Source: an uncultured Kouleothrix sp.
GTDB lineage: Bacteria; Chloroflexota; Chloroflexia; Chloroflexales; Roseiflexaceae
Direction of reading: 5' to 3'
NCBI GenBank assembly: GCA_937858455.1
Contig: CALLYN010000829.1
Span: 1 to 21,781 of the forward strand
DNA length: 21,781 nucleotides
Shown: positions 15,632-21,781 of the stretch, one piece after another
Numbering within the stretch: position 1 is the stretch's first letter
Layout: each line of letters begins with the position of its first letter
Notes under the pieces: generated by a model
The model's input: only the letters and a program-made list of their open reading frames with translations
What the model was told of the DNA's origin: nothing
Database searches by the model: none
Made by a program: the position numbers and the translations under genes

Positions 15632-18600
15632 CTATACCAATCCCAGTATTCCCAATGCCCAGCTGCGCATCGCCTGTGCCTCTGTGCGCGTCAGCACTTC
15701 ATCGTGCGCGGCTTTGTTGCGAATATGCACCATCTGGTCGTCGCTCAGCAGCGCGACAATGCCGCTGTCTCCGAAAAAGGCCCGGTCTGCATCCACGATT
15801 ATGCGGCTGATGAAAGCGCGCAGCGCAGGTTCGGTGCTCTTGAAGATGATGCCAAACGCGCCGAGGGTTAATTCTTTTTCGCGGCGCATGAACTTTTTGA
15901 GGAAGTCGTTTTTGCAGTTTGCGTCGGTGCTGCCCGATTCCTCGCGGAACGGAATGAAGATACGCTGATAGATCGCTACCTCGACGGCCTTGGTGTAGGA
16001 AATCACACTGGTCGAAAAGTCCATCTGCTCGGGCAGCGTGCGCAAGTTGTAGTCGCCGGTGAGCAGGAAGGTCGGGGCGGCGGGTGGCAGCGCGCGCCAG
16101 CTCGGCAGATCACGGTCGAGCGTGTCTTCGTCCGATTTCGGCTCGACGCGCTCGAAGAAGCGCTCGACAGCCGGCAGGATGTTTTCGGCGATCTTGTCGA
16201 TCCTGGCTTCGTCGTCGGTGATCTGCTCGTCGGCCACGACCTGCGCTTTGGCATCGGCCAATTCTTGCTCGTAGCGCGGGCGCTCGATCAGCTCGATCTC
16301 GGCGTCGGTCAGGCCGTACAGCCGGTAGACGATCTTGTCGATCAGCGTATCGGTGCGCGCCAGCTCGCGCTTGATCGGCAGCAATGTTGCCAGCGAGCGC
16401 TCGTACTCGCGCTCGATCTCGCCCTCGGCATCGCTGAGCGAGACGGCAAAGCGGGTGCGGTTCTGGTGCAGACGGTAGAAGAACTCGCGCCAGGGTTGTT
16501 CGCGCTCGCCCTTCTGGTAGTCGCCCAGGTAGTTTTGCAGGATGCTCTTGCCGGTCAGGCTGTCGATGCTCGCCGCGCCATCCTTGCCGGGCCGGATCTT
16601 CAGCCGTTCTTCCAGCCAGCCGAGAAAGCGCTTGGTTTCAGTTTGCTTCTGCTTGTTAAGGTCGATCATGCGCTGCGCCAGGTGCGCCAGCAGGTCGTGG
16701 ACTACGTCGGTCTTGTCATCGTCGATCGCCGCCTGAGCCTGCGCGAGCATCGCCGCGTTGTCGCCGGCATCATAGCGCGCAATGGCAGACTGCGTGAGCC
16801 GCTCGCGCTCATCGGCGGGGGTGGTAGCTGATTTATTAGGGATGCAAAAAATATCTAATTCATAAGCATTTATATGATTCGTTGTACTAGTTGCTGAAAA
16901 ACGGAAGTTCCAAAGGCTAGAATTTAATAGCGTGAGTAAGGTATAAGGGTTATCTGTGTCAGCAAAGGGCAAATATCCGATAGTATCAAAACAGTATTCT
17001 CCAGGTGGAATAATTGTGGCAATTAATCTACGCCAATTGTCCACAGCAGCTCCTTTTTGAAATCCGATTCGATAATTATGATAATGTTGCCCTCGTTCGC
17101 TATTCCCGCGATCCTTCTTCCAAACAGAATCTAATAAATATCTAGGCTCACCTTGTTTTGGATCATCAAGTAACTCATATCGCTGGATATTTCCACCACG
17201 CAATATAATTGGTCCAGATGGTTGACTAGTAATGTATTTAGCGTTAGCGTAATTATCGCAAATTTCACCCGCATATATTTTTGCCTGGTTTCCAAGCAGA
17301 TCGCCTTTATCTGGATGCAGAAAATTCTCTAGAATATGCCACTCACCACTTGATACCAAAGGAATAGCGTGTTGGCCCGGAGTGAATGAATAAAGCTTTC
17401 CCTGCTCGGTTTCATATATGGGACTCTTCTCTAGGATAAATTTACCAGGATGAGTTCTAATTATCGTTTTGGTTTTCTGAGCTTTTGCCTTGCTAATTAC
17501 TAAGATACAGGTAGATTGCTTTGCTTCATGAAAGACACGATTATTTGGATCATCCTTTTGTGGAAATGCTTCGATTCGCTCAATGTGGAAATTATCAAAA
17601 AGACGTTTTCGAGTACCGAGTGAAAAACTGTCACTTAAAATTGTCAAAGGAATGATGAAGGTTCCAAATCCATCATTAGAGATCAGATGAGTTAATTTAA
17701 GCAGAAACAGACGATACAAATTTATACGACCGTTTTTGGTGTCGTTATATGGTGATGCTGAGGAAAAGTAAATATTTTCTTCTTCAGAATTGCCAGAGTA
17801 AAATTCCGATACTTCATCATACGGTGGATTCCCCACCACCGCGTCGAACCCGCCGCCCTCGCGCAGCTGCACATCCTGCCCGCCCGGCGTGCGAGGTGCG
17901 AAGAACACTTCGGGGAACTCCAGCTCCCAGTGGAAGAAGCGCTTGTCGCTGGCGGCCTGGAGCGCGGTTTGGGCGATCTGTGTCGCGGGTATTAAGCGGT
18001 TATCCAGAGGCACGGCAGGGTTTTGGAGCCATGCCTCGGTCTGTGGCTCTTGAAGAAATAGCCGCACATAGTCGGCTTTGGCCTTCTTGGCTGGCGCGTT
18101 GCCGAACCAGCGCGAGGTGTAGACATCCAGCAGGCGCTTGTAGGGCGCCAGGTGGTCGCTGGCGTCGCGGTAGGCCTCGGCGCTGCGGCGGGTCTGCTCC
18201 ACGGTGTTGTCGCTCAGGTAGGAAACCTGGCGCATCAGGTCGGTCGCCAGCATCACTCCAGCGAACTTGCTGCCGGCAAACATATCGAGCGTTTCGCCCG
18301 CGCCGGCCTCGATATAGTCTTGCACATCCTTGATGCGCGCGCCGATCAGGCTGTTGCCGTGCTTCAGGTGGTGGTCGAGAAAGCTCAGCGGCGCGCCGAG
18401 CGTAAACGCGTCCAGCCACAGCGAGACCTTGGCCAGCTCGACCGCCATTTCGTTCAGATCGACGCCATACACGCAGCGCTTGAGCACCGCGCGCTTGAGC
18501 AGCGCCACGCGCGTCAGCCGCTCGGCGTCGATCGTGACGTGCTGGCGCTCCATTTCGCCTAGAATGTCGGCGCGCGTCTGCTCGACAAACGCCCAGACCG

Positions 18601-20884
18601 GGTTCTCGCTCCAGCCGTTCAGAAAGCTAATCAGCCGGTTGCTGACATAGTCGACCACCTCGACCAGGAAGTGCCCGCTGCCCATGGCCGGGTCGAGGCA
18701 GCGGATATTCAGGCAGTCGTCGGCCAGCTGCTGCATGTCTAGGTTGTTCCAGTACACCGCAGGCGACTCGGATTTACCAGTGGATTTGCGGCGCGCCTCC
18801 ACCAGCTTGGCATAGTCGCGGAAACCCCTCTGGGCAGCGCGCAGCCGTGGGGCAAGCTCTTCAAACGTGCGGTCGAGCACCGGGCCGACCGTGTGCTGCA
18901 CAATGTACTTGACGATATAATCCGGCGTATAGTAGCTGCCGGTGGCCTTGCGCTCGCGCTTGTCGTTTTCGAGAAACACGTCGCCCTTCTCAAGCGTGGC
19001 CAGCGGCTTCTTGACCTTGGCGAACGGCTCGTAGACCTCCTTGCCCTTTTCTTTGGTAACTGCCAGCTTCTCGGCGGCGATGCGCAGCTTGAACTCAAGC
19101 AAGCCCTCGTAGATACTGCCAAGCTGGCGCACGCCCAGCGACTTGAAATCGATAAACACGAGCGCCTTGGTGCGCGTATCCACATCGCGGGCCAGCCGGT
19201 CGAGCCCGCGCGCCAGGAAGCGATCGGGAATGGCATAGGTATTCAGGAACTGGCCGCTCTCGGTCTGTGGGCTAAACAGGCCGCCGTTGTAGGTCGGCAT
19301 ATTCAGCTCGTCGGAGCCCTGGTCGATCACGGCGAACAATGCCGCCAGCCGCTCATACAGCGCGGTCGAGCTTTGGGAATAGCGCTTGTTCAGCTTGTCG
19401 GCCGACTCGTCGAGCAATATACCGCCGGCAGCGGCGATCTCGCCTTTCATGCGGCGCAGGCTCCGCTCGCGGTAGCCGTTGGCCTCGTTCACCGGCAACA
19501 GCTCCAGGCTCTCGGCGTACAGCAAGAACATCAGGCGATACAGAAAGGTCATCGTGCCCGAGAACACCTCTGCCAGCTCTGCGTCACCGAGCTTGCCAGC
19601 GTCCTTCCCGCGCATGTCGGCAATGAAGCCCTTGGCAAACTGCGGAAAGATCTCGACGAACACGCGGTCCTTCAGGCGGTCGCCAAGCTCCTTGGCGTAG
19701 TCGGCCGAGTTCTTCAGCAGCGCGTCGAGGAAGCCAGGGAACGACTGCCGGCGGAACAGCAGCCACCAATACTTGAGTGCCGTGGGCTGATCGCTAACGG
19801 CGAGCGCCTCCTCCAGATCGACCTCGTAGTAATTGGTGGCCTTGTTGCTGGCAGTTGCGGAGTACAGGCGCCACAGCTTGCCATTGGTGACGATCACCCA
19901 TGGGGCGACCTGCGCCTCCAGCAAGCTCACCACCAATGCGCCGGGGATCTCGTCGGGCGTCTCGCGGTCGCGCGTGGTGTCGACATCGTCGAGGTTGCGG
20001 TTCCAGACATACGTCAGCGCGGCCGCGAGGGGTTTATCAAGCTGGCCAGGCGCATACAGCAGGTAGTCGGGCGTCTCGGCCGGCGAGCCGCCTGGTTTCT
20101 GGGCAACGTAGGCAAAGCCGAGCTGCTGAAACAGCGGCTCATACAGCTTGCCGCGAATAGCCTGCTCGGGCTGGCCGGTGAAGGTTTTCCGCGCGGACGA
20201 GAGATGGCCAAGCACCTTCATACCGATAGGGTGCACATCCTCATCCCATTCTGGCGTGATCTTTTTGTCTGCCAGGCGTTGCTTCAGGTAGTAATCCGAG
20301 AACAGTGCGCGGTTGTTGAAGTATTCCTCGCTCCACTCGGCAAGCATGTACGCGGAGCGCAGCTTCTCCCACTGGTAGGCGGCATCTTCTTCGGTAAACG
20401 TGAAGCGCTTCAGCACGCGCAGCGCGACCGGCTCGGGGTTCAAACGATTCACAGTCAGCGGCACCGGCCGGACGACCAACTTCAGCGGCTGAAATTTGCT
20501 GCGGCTGCGCTCCTCGCTCTTCTGGAGCATCACAAACTCAAGCTGCTCGTAGTCCTTGGTCAGCACCAGCAGCGCGCTCTCAGGCCGGTCGCGGAACCGC
20601 CGCGCGATATCATTGCGCAGCTTGGCCGTTACCGAGCGCACTTCGAGGAGGTAGATGGTAATATCGCCATCTTCCGGGTCGTGGCCAATCAGCTCAATTC
20701 TGTGAATCTGCTGGCGGAGATCGGCGCTGCCCAACCCGAGCACGGCGTAATCAGAAATATTGACGCGACTGTCGACATCGTAGCGGAGCTTCGCGAAGAA
20801 GTGAGCGATTTCGTCGGCATTCTCAAGTTGCCGGATATCGTTGGTGGTAAGCTCCACGTCGTTGACGCGCATGTCGTTCTGCAT
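15632..20884 (-). CDS. Eco57I/type IIG-like N6-adenine DNA methyltransferase with specificity domain and HEPN-like C-terminus
   Basis: This 1750-residue protein should methylate adenine with S-adenosylmethionine and choose the DNA site for the operon's restriction activity. Residues 1-240 form an uncharacterised N-terminal region. Residues 245-345 look like a restriction-endonuclease fold (TPDYLLY, TNGKLWRLY) but lack a visible E-x-K. The methyltransferase core has TGSYYTP (648-654), motif I DPAMGSGHF (731-739), VDLNEMAVELAKVSLWL (808-824) and motif IV NPPY (1019-1022). Residues about 1023-1352 are the target-recognition region, encoded by AT-rich DNA. A helical segment (about 1355-1590) leads to a C-terminal domain (about 1620-1750) with R1722-N-K-A-A-H1727. 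The length exceeds that of usual type IIG enzymes (about 900-1200). GAGG 5 nt before the ATG supports the start. It is first in the operon. Confidence 0.9.
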   Translation of the reverse strand: MQNDMRVNDVELTTNDIRQLENADEIAHFFAKLRYDVDSRVNISDYAVLGLGSADLRQQIHRIELIGHDPEDGDITIYLLEVRSVTAKLRNDIARRFRDRPESALLVLTKDYEQLEFVMLQKSEERSRSKFQPLKLVVRPVPLTVNRLNPEPVALRVLKRFTFTEEDAAYQWEKLRSAYMLAEWSEEYFNNRALFSDYYLKQRLADKKITPEWDEDVHPIGMKVLGHLSSARKTFTGQPEQAIRGKLYEPLFQQLGFAYVAQKPGGSPAETPDYLLYAPGQLDKPLAAALTYVWNRNLDDVDTTRDRETPDEIPGALVVSLLEAQVAPWVIVTNGKLWRLYSATASNKATNYYEVDLEEALAVSDQPTALKYWWLLFRRQSFPGFLDALLKNSADYAKELGDRLKDRVFVEIFPQFAKGFIADMRGKDAGKLGDAELAEVFSGTMTFLYRLMFLLYAESLELLPVNEANGYRERSLRRMKGEIAAAGGILLDESADKLNKRYSQSSTALYERLAALFAVIDQGSDELNMPTYNGGLFSPQTESGQFLNTYAIPDRFLARGLDRLARDVDTRTKALVFIDFKSLGVRQLGSIYEGLLEFKLRIAAEKLAVTKEKGKEVYEPFAKVKKPLATLEKGDVFLENDKRERKATGSYYTPDYIVKYIVQHTVGPVLDRTFEELAPRLRAAQRGFRDYAKLVEARRKSTGKSESPAVYWNNLDMQQLADDCLNIRCLDPAMGSGHFLVEVVDYVSNRLISFLNGWSENPVWAFVEQTRADILGEMERQHVTIDAERLTRVALLKRAVLKRCVYGVDLNEMAVELAKVSLWLDAFTLGAPLSFLDHHLKHGNSLIGARIKDVQDYIEAGAGETLDMFAGSKFAGVMLATDLMRQVSYLSDNTVEQTRRSAEAYRDASDHLAPYKRLLDVYTSRWFGNAPAKKAKADYVRLFLQEPQTEAWLQNPAVPLDNRLIPATQIAQTALQAASDKRFFHWELEFPEVFFAPRTPGGQDVQLREGGGFDAVVGNPPYDEVSEFYSGNSEEENIYFSSASPYNDTKNGRINLYRLFLLKLTHLISNDGFGTFIIPLTILSDSFSLGTRKRLFDNFHIERIEAFPQKDDPNNRVFHEAKQSTCILVISKAKAQKTKTIIRTHPGKFILEKSPIYETEQGKLYSFTPGQHAIPLVSSGEWHILENFLHPDKGDLLGNQAKIYAGEICDNYANAKYITSQPSGPIILRGGNIQRYELLDDPKQGEPRYLLDSVWKKDRGNSERGQHYHNYRIGFQKGAAVDNWRRLIATIIPPGEYCFDTIGYLPFADTDNPYTLLTLLNSSLWNFRFSATSTTNHINAYELDIFCIPNKSATTPADERERLTQSAIARYDAGDNAAMLAQAQAAIDDDKTDVVHDLLAHLAQRMIDLNKQKQTETKRFLGWLEERLKIRPGKDGAASIDSLTGKSILQNYLGDYQKGEREQPWREFFYRLHQNRTRFAVSLSDAEGEIEREYERSLATLLPIKRELARTDTLIDKIVYRLYGLTDAEIELIERPRYEQELADAKAQVVADEQITDDEARIDKIAENILPAVERFFERVEPKSDEDTLDRDLPSWRALPPAAPTFLLTGDYNLRTLPEQMDFSTSVISYTKAVEVAIYQRIFIPFREESGSTDANCKNDFLKKFMRREKELTLGAFGIIFKSTEPALRAFISRIIVDADRAFFGDSGIVALLSDDQMVHIRNKAAHDEVLTRTEAQAMRSWALGILGLV
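16826..17820 (-). other. AT-rich target-recognition cassette inside the methyltransferase gene
   Basis: Sample 60-nt stretches at 16861 and 17461 contain 22 and 21 G/C bases. Stretches on either side, at 16441 and 18421, contain 36 and 37. The shift begins directly after the codons for NPPY and ends near residue 1352, which matches the specificity domain of this enzyme class. The reading frame stays open throughout. This suggests the specificity module was exchanged by recombination from a low-GC donor while the catalytic core stayed native. Confidence 0.75.
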
Positions 20885-21000
20885 TACAGCCTCGTATTAT
20901 GCAGGGGGATCGCATGAAGCCTGCACTCGACACCTATTTTACCCCATATGAAACTATCGTGGATCCATACATTTGTACACTCTGGCGACCAGACCTCCGT
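20885..21000. promoter_or_regulatory. Probable promoter region of the defence operon
   Basis: About 116 nt lie between the methyltransferase start and the repeat array, so the operon promoter should be here unless transcription enters from the array. On the minus strand I see TAAAAT near 20936-20941 and CATAAT close to the ribosome site, but neither has a good -35 partner. No promoter can be named with confidence. Confidence 0.25.
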
Positions 21001-21004
21001 CTCC

Positions 21005-21781
21005 ATTCATGGATTTGGGTGTATTTTCAGCGTGCGGGCGGCGATATGGCGCCCGTACATTCATGGATTTGGGTGTATTTTCGGCGTGCGGGCGGTACGA
21101 TGCCGCCCCCCCATTGTCACGTTCGCATTGCGGGGTGCGGGCGGCAGCAGGCCGCCCCTACATTGATGGATTTGGGTGTATTTTCAGCGTGTGGGCGGCA
21201 GCATGCCGGCTCTCCATTCATGGGTTTGGGTGTATTTTCAGCGTGCGGGCGGCAGCATGCCGCCCCTACATTCATGGGTTTGGGTGTATTTTGGGCGTGC
21301 GGGCGGCGATATGCCGCCCCCCCATTGTCACGTTCCCATTGCAGGGCGCGGGCGGCAGCAGGCCGGCTCTCCATTCATGGGTTTGGGTGTATTTTGGGCG
21401 TGCGGGCGGCAGCATGCCGCCCCCCCATTGTCACGATCGCATTGCGGGGTGCGGGCGGCGATATGGCGCCCGTTCATTCATGGATTTGCGCGTATTTTGG
21501 GCGTGCGGGCGGCAGCATGGCGCCCCTACATTGCGATCAATCGTACCAATCCTCGCATTGAAAGGCATGGGCGGCACGATGCCGCCCCTACATTCGCATT
21601 GCGGGCGTGCGGGCGGCAGCAGGCCGGCTCTCGATTCATGGATTTGCGCGTATTTTGGGCGTGCGGGCGGCGATATGGCGCCCCCATCGTCACGTTCGCA
21701 TTGCGGGGGTGCGGGCGGCAGCATGCCGCCCCTACATTCGCATTGCGGGGCGCGTGCAGGCGGCAGCATGCCGGCTCTCGA
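21005..21781. repeat. Array of 15 direct hairpin-bearing repeats, continuing past the window
   Basis: Units begin at 21005, 21059, 21113, 21162, 21215, 21270, 21324, 21373, 21427, 21476, 21530, 21592, 21634, 21686 and 21735, all in one orientation. Type A units (about 54 bp, ATTCATGGRTTTGGGTGTA then TTTT) and type B units (about 49 bp, ATTGTCACGTTCGCATTGC) share a GC-rich end, commonly GGGCGGCAGCATGCCGCCC, which folds as an 8-bp hairpin. Two D units are short forms of B, and one unit (21530) is divergent. The variable bases sit mainly in the hairpin tip (AGCAT, GATAT, ACGAT, AGCAG). No gene is supported here. The function is unknown; this type of intergenic hairpin repeat resembles REP/MITE arrays. 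Confidence 0.85.

Noticed and set aside
11506..20884. DISARM or BREX system
   Set aside because: A helicase plus adenine methyltransferase recalls class 1 DISARM, but no drmA, drmB or drmC homologue is in view, nor pglZ, brxC or brxL. A different, split type IIG/ISP-like system fits better; genes beyond the right edge could change this.
18893..20917. 674-residue plus-strand open frame opposite the methyltransferase
   Set aside because: It is an antisense shadow of a GC-rich gene; the minus-strand protein has clear methyltransferase motifs and this one has none.
20899..21561. 220-residue plus-strand open frame, and minus-strand frames reading repeated 'CCRPHAENTPKP' peptides
   Set aside because: They translate the hairpin repeat array. 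The repeat periods, not protein constraint, keep the frames open, and no ribosome site or known domain is present.
21005..21781. CRISPR array
   Set aside because: The whole unit is repeated, with no unique spacers of constant size; unit lengths range from 42 to 62 bp and no cas genes are seen.

Overview
The window is high-GC bacterial DNA. Gene content and intergenic style (several REP-like palindromes, a 49-54 bp hairpin repeat array, short 'CTCAAAACT' repeats, very Ala/Gly-rich proteins) look most like a Chloroflexota genome of the Roseiflexus/Kouleothrix type. That assignment rests on resemblance, since no rRNA or other decisive marker is present.

Left part (1-9891), housekeeping and signalling. 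The 5' end of a methionyl-tRNA formyltransferase gene (fmt) runs off the left edge on the minus strand. Divergent from it is a plus-strand run: a four-helix membrane SPFH/band 7 protein, a PfkB-type sugar kinase resembling pseudouridine kinase, a REC-GGDEF-REC response regulator with altered signature residues, a 1193-residue membrane-anchored TPR protein, a class III PLP aminotransferase and a FFLEELY-motif protein. The regulator and TPR genes are 28 nt apart, and the SPFH and kinase genes 25 nt apart, so each pair is probably co-transcribed.

Middle part (9892-11505). A lone GDP-mannose 4,6-dehydratase gene (gmd, minus strand) lies between two short intergenic regions. Each holds a perfect long palindrome with a 3-nt loop: 17-bp arms at 10108-10144 and 22-bp arms at 11386-11432. 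Neither has the T-run of an intrinsic terminator.

Right part (11506-20884), a defence island read entirely on the minus strand. In transcription order it holds a 1750-residue Eco57I/type IIG-like adenine methyltransferase, a 73-residue antitoxin-like protein, a PIN-domain (VapC-like) toxin and a 1134-residue protein joining a PLD-like nuclease domain to an SNF2-type helicase. The gaps are 30 nt, an ATGA overlap and 11 nt, so it reads as one operon with a toxin-antitoxin pair nested inside a restriction-like system. Three details stand out. The specificity part of the methyltransferase is a roughly 1-kb AT-rich cassette that starts just after the NPPY motif. The methyltransferase ends in a helical domain with a perfect HEPN-type R-N-x3-H motif. 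Its N-terminal PD-(D/E)XK-like region lacks a visible catalytic E-x-K, which suggests that the PLD domain of the helicase supplies DNA cleavage. I propose a split, HEPN-tailed restriction/abortive-infection system guarded by its own toxin-antitoxin pair.

Right edge (20885-21781). After about 120 bp that should hold the operon promoter comes an array of at least 15 direct repeat units of 42-62 bp, each ending in a GGGCGGC-type hairpin, and running off the window.
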